This document shows positions 22,438 to 30,642 of a stretch of 33,688 nt of DNA, in pieces. Under the pieces are notes generated by a model. It was given only the letters and a program-made list of their open reading frames with translations. It did no database searches and was not told the DNA's origin. A program made the position numbers and the translations under genes. The stretch comes from JBQTHD01 sp052390275 (lineage in GTDB: Bacteria; Actinomycetota; Acidimicrobiia; Acidimicrobiales; AC-14): the NCBI GenBank assembly GCA_052390275.1, contig JBQTHD010000052.1, positions 1-33,688 of the forward strand. The letters run 5' to 3'. Each line of letters starts with the position of its first letter. Position 1 is the stretch's first letter.

Positions 22438-25235
22438 GCGACCAATTCCTGGGTGAGCTCGTCGAGGAGCGGGGCGAGGCGGCCGTTGAAGGTGGTGTTG
22501 GCGCGGCCGTAGCCGCCGTGGCCGACGAAGGGTTCGAGGTCGAAGTCGTCCCGCCCGATAGTCAGGCTCGTCGCCAGGTGGTCCCTGATCCTCGTGAGCC
22601 ACACCGCCTGTTCCTCGGTGAAGGTGGTTCCGGCCTGGGTTTGTTGGGCGAGCCAGCTCTGAAAGCGCTCGTCGACCGTGAGCGGGTAGGCGACCAGGTC
22701 ACGGTCGGGCTCCAGGGCCTTGCGGACCAGCGAGATCAGGTTGGTGAACTGCTTGCCCGCCGAACCCCGGACCTTCGACGCCTCGAGTGCCTCGTAGGCG
22801 GCCCATAACCGTTCGGGGGTCCAGTTGTAGGGCGGGCGGCCGATGGTGGCGGCCAGCTCCTTGATGGCCTTGAGGGTTAGGCGCTTGCCGTAGGGACGGG
22901 AGTAGAGGATCTGGAGGGCGTCGATGTCGTCGCGGTGCTCGGCGACGAACGCCCGCCAGGACTCGACGGTCTGGCGGGCCCGGTCCGTGGCCGCGAGCGA
23001 GAACCCGGCGTCGACCACCTCGTCCTTGGAGGTCTCGTCGAGCACCTGGGTGTAGCTGCGACGCACGTCGAGCAGCTTGGCCCGCAGCGCCGGCCGCTCG
23101 GCCAGGATCCGACACGCCCTCTCCAAAAGCTCGCCCCGGGCCTCGTCGACCTGATCGTCGTTGGGATCGGCGCCGCCGTTGGCGGCCGCGGCCCGCTCCC
23201 AGGCCGCGTCGATGTCGACGGCCTCGGTGAGGACCCGGACCAGGTCGGTGAGATCGACCCCGCCGGCGGCCTCGGCCAGCTCGGCCCGGTCGTCGCCGGA
23301 GATGACCCGGTCGAGGCGGGCCAGGCGCCCGCCGATGCTCGACACGACGTCGGGGTCGCGGTTGCCGGCGGCGACCTGGTCGAGCAGCTTCTTGAGGGTC
23401 TCGGTCTTGCGACGTTCGAGGGGGTTGGTGTCGTTGAACTCCGCCTCGGTCACGCCGACGGCGTCGACGATCACGAAGTGCGTCTTGGCCGTGGCGTCGG
23501 CGGAGACGGCCTGCAGGTCGTTGGGGTCGATGACCCGCACGCCGCGGCCCTTCATCTGCTCGAAGAAGTTCCTCGACCTCACCTGGCGCATGAACATGAC
23601 GCACTCCAGGGGCCGTACGTCGGTGCCGGTGGCGATCATGTCGACCGTCACCGCGATGCGGGGGTTGAAGCTGTTGCGGAACTGGTTGAGCAGGTCCTCG
23701 GGCTTGGCTCCCGTGGTGCGGTAGGTGATCTTGACGGCGAAGTCGTTGCCGCGGCCGAACTCCTCCCGGCAGATCCGCACGATGTCGTCCGCGTGGCTGT
23801 CGTCCTTGGCGAAGATCAGCGTCTTCGGCACCTCACGGCGACCGGGAAAGATCCCGCCGTCGTCGAGGGGCTTGAACAGGTTGTCGCGGAAGGTGCGGAC
23901 GACGGTGCGAATCTGGTCGACGGCGACCACGTCGCGGTCGAGCTGTCGGGCGTCGTAGACGACATCCTCGTCGAGCTTCTCCAGGCGCACCTTGCGGGTC
24001 TCGCGCTCGCGGAACCTCGTCACCAGGCCGGCCTCCACGGTCGAGCCCTGCTCGGAGATCCTGGTGCGGATCCGGTAGACGTCGAAGTCGACGTTGACCC
24101 CGTCGGCCACCGCCTCGGCGTGGCCATACCACACCACTACGTTCTGGTTAAAGAATCCGAAGGTCTGCTTGGCCGGTGTGGCCGTGAGTCCGACCAGGAA
24201 GGCATCGAAGTACTCGATGACCTGGCGCCACACGCCGTAGATGGACCGGTGGCACTCGTCGACGATGACCACGTCGAACGTCTCGATCGGGATCTGAGGG
24301 TTGTAGGTCACGTCGACCGGCCGCTCGGGCTCGATCTCGGTTCCGGACTTCTCGTCGAGGTCCTCGGGCAACTCCTCCTCGCCCCGCAGCATCGAGTAGA
24401 GGCGCTGAACCGTGGTGATCACGACCCTCGCGGCCGGGTCGATGCGGTTGGAGGTGAGCAGCTGCACGTTGTAGAGGTCGGTGAACCGCCGCCCGTCGCC
24501 GGGCGTGGCGAACTGCTGGAACTCCCGCAGCGTCTGGCGGCCCAGGTTGGCCCGGTCGACGAGGAACAGCACCCGCTCCGCACCCGCGGTCAGTACGAGC
24601 CGGTAGGCCAGGTTGGCGGCCATGAACGTCTTGCCCGATCCGGTCGCCATCTGGGCCAGGGCCCGCGGATGGTTGTGAACCATCGAGCCTTCGATGCGGT
24701 TGATCGCCTCGACCTGGATGCGGCGGAGCCCTTCGGGGCCGACCGGGCCGAGGCGCTGGAGCCGGGCCCGCAGCGACCCGCCGCCGGCATCGTCGATCCG
24801 GTGCCGCAGCCACCGGGCATGAGTCTCCGGCCGGTGGAAGGTGACGACAGCCCTCGACCGGGGATCGGGGTCGAACCCGTCGGTGAACATCGTCTCGTCG
24901 CCGGTCGACTCGTAGAGGAAGGGCAGCGGCGACACCTGGGCGCCGACTTCCTTCGGGAGCCCGGCCGCGTACTTGGCCGATTGCGGCTCCACCCCGGCCA
25001 GCGGCGTGCCCGACGGCTTGGCCTCGATGGCACCCACCGGCTTGGCGTCGACGAACAGCAGGTAGTCGGCCCGGCCGTGGCCCGGGGCCATGATGAATTC
25101 CCGCACGGCCACGCCCCGGCCGGCGTAGAGGTTCATCGCGGCGCGGTTCTGTACCTCCCAACCGCAGGCGACGAGCTGGCGGTCGATCTCACGCCGGGCG
25201 CGACCCTCGGCGGCAACGTAATCGTCGTCGGTCAT
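22434..25235 (-). CDS. hsdR: Type I restriction-modification system, restriction/translocase subunit
   Basis: A 933-residue protein. A PD-ExK nuclease core is visible near the N-terminus (D57, then E71-A-K73 in GAIEAK). The SF2 helicase motor has Walker A ATGSGKT (197-203), DECH (326-329), FLVGLTATP, and MIATGTDVRPLECVMFMRQVRSRNFFEQMKGRGVR as motifs V-VI. The C-terminus (about 750-930) resembles the EcoEI-type C-terminal domain. It needs HsdM and HsdS, cutting unmodified DNA after ATP-driven translocation. First gene of the operon; no clear promoter is visible upstream. Confidence 0.94.
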   Translation of the reverse strand: MTDDDYVAAEGRARREIDRQLVACGWEVQNRAAMNLYAGRGVAVREFIMAPGHGRADYLLFVDAKPVGAIEAKPSGTPLAGVEPQSAKYAAGLPKEVGAQVSPLPFLYESTGDETMFTDGFDPDPRSRAVVTFHRPETHARWLRHRIDDAGGGSLRARLQRLGPVGPEGLRRIQVEAINRIEGSMVHNHPRALAQMATGSGKTFMAANLAYRLVLTAGAERVLFLVDRANLGRQTLREFQQFATPGDGRRFTDLYNVQLLTSNRIDPAARVVITTVQRLYSMLRGEEELPEDLDEKSGTEIEPERPVDVTYNPQIPIETFDVVIVDECHRSIYGVWRQVIEYFDAFLVGLTATPAKQTFGFFNQNVVVWYGHAEAVADGVNVDFDVYRIRTRISEQGSTVEAGLVTRFRERETRKVRLEKLDEDVVYDARQLDRDVVAVDQIRTVVRTFRDNLFKPLDDGGIFPGRREVPKTLIFAKDDSHADDIVRICREEFGRGNDFAVKITYRTTGAKPEDLLNQFRNSFNPRIAVTVDMIATGTDVRPLECVMFMRQVRSRNFFEQMKGRGVRVIDPNDLQAVSADATAKTHFVIVDAVGVTEAEFNDTNPLERRKTETLKKLLDQVAAGNRDPDVVSSIGGRLARLDRVISGDDRAELAEAAGGVDLTDLVRVLTEAVDIDAAWERAAAANGGADPNDDQVDEARGELLERACRILAERPALRAKLLDVRRSYTQVLDETSKDEVVDAGFSLAATDRARQTVESWRAFVAEHRDDIDALQILYSRPYGKRLTLKAIKELAATIGRPPYNWTPERLWAAYEALEASKVRGSAGKQFTNLISLVRKALEPDRDLVAYPLTVDERFQSWLAQQTQAGTTFTEEQAVWLTRIRDHLATSLTIGRDDFDLEPFVGHGGYGRANTTFNGRLAPLLDELTQELVA

Positions 25236-25866
25236 TTGCCTCGAGGCCCCAAGGGTCCTGACACTTTCACAACCAATGTCCCGCCCGCCGATTCAGTCGC
25301 TTTGGCCTGTCGGGCTGATCGGGTGGCCTCGATAGCGGCGGGGAATCAGAAGCCCCGTTGACACCATACGCAGCGCCGTTCCATGTTCACTTTGTGACTC
25401 CCCAGTTGGATTTGTTCGCCACCGCGAACGTCGTGATGGCCGGTCCAGCAACGGAATCGGTGCCATGGGTCCCGCCAACTCCGGTCTCGCGCCGCCCTCC
25501 ACTGGCGCAGGTGGGTGAATGCTCCTCCGTGTACCGGGCCGGCCCTGGCCCGGCGCCGGCACTGCCAAAACCGATGGTCGAGGGGGTGGCTCGGCGCATC
25601 AATGGGTACAGGGAAAGCCCGGGCGTCCGAGGCGGCCCCGGCGAGCGACAGCCTCTCCTGGTCAGCGGCTGCGCCGAACCTCGGCCGCTGATCACCACCC
25701 CGCCCGCGGGGTGCTTCAGGATCGTGCACGCCCGCCACCCCCCGTTCTGTCGAACGGTCGAGGCTTGCATCATCGGAAACAACCCGCAATGAATGTCGCC
25801 GACACCTATGAGCACCCGAACAGCATTCAATCCCCAGTCGGAGCGAAAGGGCGGACCCCTAAGGTT
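25236..25866. other. Non-coding or unassigned region between hsdR and the GT2 gene
   Basis: Several open frames exist on both strands (for example 25358-25792 plus, 25387-25830 minus), but none has a ribosome binding site, a recognisable domain or convincing amino-acid composition. A 7-bp stem with a 4-nt loop (CACCCCG-CCCG-CGGGGTG, 25696-25713) is the clearest structure; it lacks a T-run. This marks the edge of the accessory island. Confidence 0.5.
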
Positions 25867-27120
25867 TCAGGAGCCGGGGACCTTCACGAACAAACGGTTG
25901 ACGTGAGGCTCGACCTTGGCGATGGCCAGGGTGACCGCCCCATCGGCCTTCTTGCCCAGGCTGCGCTTGACCAACCTGCGAACCGGGGTGAAGACCCGCT
26001 GGCGGCGGTGGGCCATGTTGCGGACCCGTTCGCTGTAGTCGGGCCGGATCCCGTACTTGTCACAGAAAGCCGAAAGGCTTTTCTGGCCCCAGGATTCGCT
26101 CCACCGGGTCCAGTAGAAGGGGATGTCGGAGTTGGCGAAGGGCGGGGGCGTTGAGTAGGTGACCACCGCTGCCGGCTCGAACCAGACCTCGCCGCCGGCG
26201 CGGACCACCTGCATGCACACGTCGAGGTGCTCTCGGGTGTTCATGAGGTTTTCGTCCAGGGGACCGATCTTGTCGAACACATCGGTCCGCAGGAACATGC
26301 AATGGAACTCGGCATAGTCGCAGGTGCGTCGGACCAGGGGCTCAGGCACGTCGGCAATGGCCACGCCCTGGTGGGACTGGTTGGTGGCGAAAGTGCGGTT
26401 GGGGGCATCGCCGGTAAGGGTGATCCAACCCTCGGCCATGTGGATGATCTTGTCGGCCGGGTCGCCCTGGCAGTACAGGGGGCCCACCACCCACGCGCCG
26501 GTCTCATCCGCGCAGCGGATCAGAGTGGGCAGCCAACCCGGCGTGACGAAGAGGTCGTTGTCCACGAACACCACGTAAGGCGTCTTGACGTGGCGCATGC
26601 CCAGGTTGCGGGCCTGGTTCGGGGACAGGAAACGGTCGCTGCGCACCAGCGTGAAGCCACGGCGCGACGCCGCTTCGGCCAAGTACGAGCGCACCTCCTT
26701 GGGGGAGTTGCCGTCCACGTAGACCAGGTTGAATGCCACGTCGGTGGTGCAGGCGTAGAGGGTCTCCAGCGACTTGTCCGACAGGCTGAAGCGCTCCCGC
26801 GGCACGACAACGATGGTGACCCGCGGCTCCTCGGCGGCAGGACTCGGCTGCGGGTCGGGCTCGGTGGCGGCCGGGAAAGCCGCGGCCAGGGTTGATGCGC
26901 TGGGCTCCACCGCCACGGGATCCGGAACCGGCTCTGCGGCTACCGGCTCTGCGGCTACCGGCTCTGCGGCCTTCGGCTCTGCGTCCGGTGGCGCCGCTCC
27001 CGCCCTGGCAGCTTCCGGCTTGGCAGCTTCCGGCTTGGCGGCTTCCGGCTTGGCGGCTTCCGGCTTGGCGGCTTCGGGGACTGCTTTAGCCGGCTCGTTG
27101 GTGGAATCGTCGGGCTTCAA
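25867..27120 (-). CDS. Family 2 glycosyltransferase with repetitive N-terminus
   Basis: A 417-residue protein from TTG 27120, with GGGAG about 7 nt upstream. The first ~115 residues are alanine/proline/glutamate-rich five-residue repeats (EAAKP and AAEPV types). The GT-A domain follows: VTIVVVPRERFSLSDKSLETLYACT, VYVDGNSP, NQARNLGMRHVKTPYVVFVDNDLFVTPGWL with the metal-binding DND, and later REHLDVCMQVVRAGGEVWFEPAAVV. It is expected to use a nucleotide sugar. It is downstream of, and on the same strand as, the Wzt/Wzm exporter. The long repetitive N-terminus is unusual for the family. Confidence 0.87.
   Translation of the reverse strand: MKPDDSTNEPAKAVPEAAKPEAAKPEAAKPEAAKPEAARAGAAPPDAEPKAAEPVAAEPVAAEPVPDPVAVEPSASTLAAAFPAATEPDPQPSPAAEEPRVTIVVVPRERFSLSDKSLETLYACTTDVAFNLVYVDGNSPKEVRSYLAEAASRRGFTLVRSDRFLSPNQARNLGMRHVKTPYVVFVDNDLFVTPGWLPTLIRCADETGAWVVGPLYCQGDPADKIIHMAEGWITLTGDAPNRTFATNQSHQGVAIADVPEPLVRRTCDYAEFHCMFLRTDVFDKIGPLDENLMNTREHLDVCMQVVRAGGEVWFEPAAVVTYSTPPPFANSDIPFYWTRWSESWGQKSLSAFCDKYGIRPDYSERVRNMAHRRQRVFTPVRRLVKRSLGKKADGAVTLAIAKVEPHVNRLFVKVPGS
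26926..26985. repeat. 15-bp tandem repeats inside the GT2 gene (AAEPV)
   Basis: Four 15-bp units (TACCGGCTCTGCGGC, with end variants) run from 26926 to 26985 and encode repeated AAEPV on the minus strand. They are near-identical at the DNA level, so recent expansion or gene conversion is likely. Confidence 0.85.
27012..27071. repeat. 15-bp tandem repeats inside the GT2 gene (EAAKP)
   Basis: Four units CTTCCGGCTTGGCGG (first with CAG at its end) fill 27012-27071, and a partial unit follows. They encode EAAKP repeats on the minus strand. A different 15-mer from the 26926 array but the same period. Confidence 0.88.
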
Positions 27121-27225
27121 GACGCAACTCCCATGGGGCGACGGACGCCTACCGGGCGCCGGGTCGGGTGGGTGGTCCCACAGTTTGGCATCACCGCCGG
27201 GCTGACCGATCAGCTTCGGCCGATA

Positions 27226-27270
27226 GAGCCCAGGTCGACAGGGCCCAGGTCGACAGGGCCCGGGTCGATG
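27226..27270. repeat. 15-bp tandem repeats between Wzt and GT2 genes
   Basis: Three units (GAGCCCAGGTCGACA, GGGCCCAGGTCGACA, GGGCCCGGGTCGATG) lie in the 190-bp non-coding gap between the wzt stop at 27312 and the GT2 start at 27120. A third unrelated 15-bp sequence with the same period. Confidence 0.8.
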
Positions 27271-27311
27271 CAGACAGGTTGGCCGGACCAGGTCGAGGCG
27301 CCGGTGGCAAG

Positions 27312-28502
27312 TTACGAAACGTCCCACTCGGTGGCCACGTGCACCGGCGAAGACCGCACCACCGCTTGGGGAACCGGGTCGAGCGCCACCCCCTCCACCT
27401 CGAAGCGAGCCACGGGCTGCCAGTTCAAGGGGTTCTGGCCCTTTCCCTTGCGGATCACTCCCAGCCAGGCGAAGTACTCACCCTTGGGCAGAGGCAGGTG
27501 GGCGAACCGGGCGCTGACCGAGATCGGGCCCGGTGCGAGCACCAGGTCCCGGCTGACCACGAAGATGGGGCTGGCCGTGCCTTCGCTCACCCCCAGGCAC
27601 AAACGTGCCTGACCATCGGTCTCGCACTCGAGCACGACGTTGACCCCCAGGGGCTCCTGAGTGCGAGGAGGTGCCTGGCCCGGGCCGGCCACCTCCACCT
27701 TGACCAACCTCAAGAGGGTGTTGGCCGCCGATTTGGCCTCGGCCCCCTCCTCGATGGCCCGGCGGTAGGCCCCCAGGGCGTCGGCGACCGAGCCGTCCAC
27801 CTGGACCCGCCCATTGCTCAACCAGACCCCGCGGGCACAGGTGGCCTCGATGGCAGCCAGGTCGTGGGAGACGAAGACCAGGGTGGTGCCCTCGGTCAGC
27901 ACTGCCCTCATCCGGTCCAGGCACTTCTGCTGAAAGCTGGCGTCGCCGACGGCCAGGACTTCGTCGACGAGCATCACCTGGGGCTCCAGGTAGGCGGCCA
28001 CGGAGAACCCCAGCCTCATCTTCATTCCGCTCGAATAGAACTTGAGCTGACGGTCGATCGCGTTCTCCACCTCGGCGAAGGCCACGATCTCGTCGAATTT
28101 CCGGGCCACCAGGCTTCGTGGCAGTCCCAGCAGGGACCCGAACAGGTAGGTGTTCTCCCGGCCGGTCAACTCCGGGTGCATGCCCGAGGACACCTCGATC
28201 AGGGCGCCGATCCTGCCGGACACCTCGACCGCTCCGGCGTAGGGGTACATCACCCTGCACAGAACTTTGAGCAGAGTGGACTTTCCCGAGCCGTTGGCCC
28301 CGAACAGCCCCACCGACTCCCCCGGCTCGATTACCAGATCCACATCGGACAGGGCCCAGCGCCAGCCCCGTGCCCCGCCCTGGCCGGCGGCCCGAGCCTT
28401 GGCTCGGGCGAACTTGTCCCGGATCTGGGCCTTTCCCCGATCGGCCTTGAATCGCTTCCAGAGGTGGTCGACGGCGATGGTGCCCTGGGGCAGGGAACTC
28501 AT
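27312..28502 (-). CDS. ABC exporter ATPase for polysaccharide (Wzt type)
   Basis: A 396-residue protein. Walker A is GANGSGKSTLL, the signature is YSSGMKMRLGFSVA, Walker B is VMLVDEVLAVGD, followed by the switch SHD. PELTGRENTYLFGSLLGL is typical of the Wzt/TagH branch. The C-terminal ~160 residues (after AYRRAIEEG) resemble the beta-sandwich glycan-binding domain of Wzt proteins that recognise the chain end. ATG 28502 has GGGAG upstream. It works with the permease encoded immediately upstream on the same strand to export a completed glycan. Confidence 0.9.
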   Translation of the reverse strand: MSSLPQGTIAVDHLWKRFKADRGKAQIRDKFARAKARAAGQGGARGWRWALSDVDLVIEPGESVGLFGANGSGKSTLLKVLCRVMYPYAGAVEVSGRIGALIEVSSGMHPELTGRENTYLFGSLLGLPRSLVARKFDEIVAFAEVENAIDRQLKFYSSGMKMRLGFSVAAYLEPQVMLVDEVLAVGDASFQQKCLDRMRAVLTEGTTLVFVSHDLAAIEATCARGVWLSNGRVQVDGSVADALGAYRRAIEEGAEAKSAANTLLRLVKVEVAGPGQAPPRTQEPLGVNVVLECETDGQARLCLGVSEGTASPIFVVSRDLVLAPGPISVSARFAHLPLPKGEYFAWLGVIRKGKGQNPLNWQPVARFEVEGVALDPVPQAVVRSSPVHVATEWDVS

Positions 28503-28544
28503 GGCCGGCTACTCCCAGCGGCGCCCGACACGGCGTGCCGCCTC

Positions 28545-29504
28545 TCAGGCGACATCGGCGAAACCGGTCTCCAGCCGCTTGAACAGGGCATAGCCGACCA
28601 GGAGAACCAGGACCGAGGTGACAGCCGCCGGAGCCAGCAGCTCCCACCGGGGGGGCAGACCCAGAACCACTGTCCGGCGATAGCCGTCGATGACCGCGGC
28701 CAGGGGGTTGAGGGCGCAGTAGAGCTGGCGCAACCCGGGGGCGACGATGTCGTCGATTCCGTAGGCCACCGGGGTGGCGAAAAGGCCCAACTGCAGCAGG
28801 ATCGAGAGCGCCTGACGCAGGTCCCGCAGGTAGACGACCACACCGGACAGCGCCAGCGTTACTCCCAGAGTGAAGACGATCTGGATGATCATGAGGATGG
28901 GCACGTAGACGCTGGTGATCTTGGGGGCGAAGGTGAAGATGATGAACAGGCCACCCAGCACCGCCGTGGAGATCAGGGCATCGAAGGCGGCGACGAAGAC
29001 GCTGGCCACCGGGAATACCTCTCGGGGACAGTAAACCTTGTTCAACAGGCTCGAGTTGGAAACCAGGCTCTGGCCGCCGGTGTTGACCGAGGACGAGAAG
29101 AACGTCCAGGGAAGCAGGCCCAGGTAGCTGAACAAGGGGTACGGGACTCCGCCGGTATCGATCTTGGCCACTCGGCGAAGGAAGACGGTGAAAACGATCA
29201 TGAGCACGATGGGGGTGATAACGGCCCAGGACGCTCCCAGGAACGCCTGCTTGTAACGGGCCCGGATCTCCCGCTCGGCCAGGGTCCGAATCAACTCCCG
29301 GGAGCGCCACAACTCCGGCAGGCTCCGACCCAGGTGGATCTTGCGCCGGTAGATCGACTCCGGGGCCGGGGCATCGGCCTCGCGAGGGGACTCGGCCTCG
29401 CGAGGTGCATCGGCCTGGGTCACGATGGGCGGCGCAGCGCCGTAGGGGTTGGAAGCTTCAAGTTCGGCAGGCACGATTGGTCGGAGGTTACCGGCCGAGT
29501 ACAC
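28545..29504 (-). CDS. ABC-2 type polysaccharide export permease (Wzm type)
   Basis: A 319-residue protein. After a ~55-residue cytoplasmic N-terminus comes ELWRSRELIRTLAEREIRARYKQAFLGASWAVITPIVLMIVFTVF, the hallmark N-terminus of the O-antigen/teichoic acid ABC permeases. About six membrane segments follow, with the family pattern GLFATPVAYGIDDI and LNPLAAVIDGYRRTVVLG. GTG 29504 has GGGAGGA upstream. The N-terminus holds an 18-bp DNA repeat (29375-29415). It partners the ATPase encoded 42 bp downstream. Confidence 0.9.
   Translation of the reverse strand: MYSAGNLRPIVPAELEASNPYGAAPPIVTQADAPREAESPREADAPAPESIYRRKIHLGRSLPELWRSRELIRTLAEREIRARYKQAFLGASWAVITPIVLMIVFTVFLRRVAKIDTGGVPYPLFSYLGLLPWTFFSSSVNTGGQSLVSNSSLLNKVYCPREVFPVASVFVAAFDALISTAVLGGLFIIFTFAPKITSVYVPILMIIQIVFTLGVTLALSGVVVYLRDLRQALSILLQLGLFATPVAYGIDDIVAPGLRQLYCALNPLAAVIDGYRRTVVLGLPPRWELLAPAAVTSVLVLLVGYALFKRLETGFADVA
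29375..29415. repeat. 18-bp imperfect repeat in the Wzm-type gene
   Basis: TCGGCCTCGCGAGG recurs with an 18-bp period and a third TCGGCCT follows, encoding REAESP/READAP on the minus strand in the permease's hydrophilic N-terminus. Confidence 0.6.
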
Positions 29505-29619
29505 CCTGGTCCTCCCGCGGGCCTGGCCAACACACCCGAATTAGGGGACGAGCCTTCGAGTTTCGCGTCTGCGGGCACAGGCCGGGCGACGAGTGCGGGT
29601 TGTGCCTTTCCGGCGCCGT

Positions 29620-29625
29620 TACCCT
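29620..29625 (+). promoter_or_regulatory. -10 element of the sulfotransferase gene at 29632 (leaderless)
   Basis: TACCCT is followed by GACGTC and then ATG 29632, the same TAnnnT-N6-ATG arrangement seen at the four antitoxin genes. It lies in the divergent gap between the permease and this gene. Confidence 0.5.
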
Positions 29626-29631
29626 GACGTC

Positions 29632-30642
29632 ATGGTTTCGACGCCGCCGGAGGGCCAGTGGACGGCCATGGCTGCCGCGGCTCGAATGGCGTCGGCGGCC
29701 CGGGTGGCGGCAAAGGCCAGTACGGGCCTCGTGTTGGGACCCGATCCACGGAATCGCCTGGCCACCCTCCTGCGCGGCGGGGAGAACCTCAAAGCGCTCC
29801 GGTCCCGGCCTGGAATGGCCTGGACCTACGTGGTCTCGGCCATCGACCAGCGGGCCGACCACCACCGGTTCGGTGCCGTCGAGGCCTACTGCCTCTTCGT
29901 GGGCCACGCCCGCAGTGGCAGCACACTCGTGGGATCGCTCCTCAGCGCCCATCCCCAGGCCGTTATCGCCCACGAACTCGACACTCTGCGCTTTGTCCAG
30001 TGGCGCTACACCCGGGCCCAACTGTTCCACCTGGTGCTGCGTCGCGACGCCGAGTTCAGTGCCCGAGGGCGTCGCCACGGCGACAACGGTTACGACTATT
30101 CGGTGGCGGGCAGCTGGCAGGGGGAGCACACCGACCTGCGGGTTCTGGGAGACAAGAAGGCCGGGGCCACCACCCGGAAGCTGGGTGACAACCCGGAGTT
30201 ACTGGCCCGGCTGCGCAAAACGGTTCGGGTGCCCCTGCGGTTGATCCACGTGACCCGCAACCCCTACGACAACATCGCGTCGGTGGCCCGCCACGGTCGC
30301 ACGCTGGCGGAATCGGCCGACCGCTACTTCGCCCGCTGCGCCACCCTGGCAACAATCTCCAAGCATGCCAGCCCAGGTGAACTGATCGTCGCCCACCACG
30401 AGGACCTCATCGCCAAGCCTCACGCCACCCTGGGGGGTCTCGCCCGGTTCCTGGGCCTCGACGCCGACTCGTCATGGGCCCGCAGCTGCGCCGGGAGCAT
30501 CAACCCAAGCCCCAACCGGCGGCGTCACCAGGTGGACTGGCCCGACCGGCTGGTGGAGTCCATCGCCGAGCGGATGCGGGCGTTCGACTTCCTGGGTGGC
30601 TACGCTTTCGACGAACAGGTGAATATCCGGGAAAGGCATTGA
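29632..30642 (+). CDS. Sulfotransferase, paralogue of the one at 7249
   Basis: A 336-residue protein. YCLFVGHARSGSTLVGSLLSAHP is the 5'-phosphosulfate loop and LIHVTRNPYDNIASV the 3'-phosphate region. The blocks HELDTLR, DYSVAGSWQG, LGDKKAGATTRKL and HHEDLIAKPHATLGGLARFLGLD are shared with the 7249 protein. The paralogue pair flanks the accessory island. ATG 29632 is supported by the TACCCT-N6 signature. The stop overlaps the next ATG by 1 base (TGATG). Confidence 0.87.
   Translation: MVSTPPEGQWTAMAAAARMASAARVAAKASTGLVLGPDPRNRLATLLRGGENLKALRSRPGMAWTYVVSAIDQRADHHRFGAVEAYCLFVGHARSGSTLVGSLLSAHPQAVIAHELDTLRFVQWRYTRAQLFHLVLRRDAEFSARGRRHGDNGYDYSVAGSWQGEHTDLRVLGDKKAGATTRKLGDNPELLARLRKTVRVPLRLIHVTRNPYDNIASVARHGRTLAESADRYFARCATLATISKHASPGELIVAHHEDLIAKPHATLGGLARFLGLDADSSWARSCAGSINPSPNRRRHQVDWPDRLVESIAERMRAFDFLGGYAFDEQVNIRERH

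Noticed and set aside
22935..25361. 808-codon open frame on the plus strand
   Set aside because: Antisense shadow of hsdR, whose helicase and nuclease motifs are intact on the other strand.
25358..25792. 145-codon plus-strand frame
   Set aside because: TTG start without ribosome binding site, proline/arginine-rich composition and no recognisable domain.
27168..29627. 819-codon open frame on the plus strand
   Set aside because: Antisense to the Wzt and Wzm genes, which have clear ABC motifs; the plus frame shows no domain.
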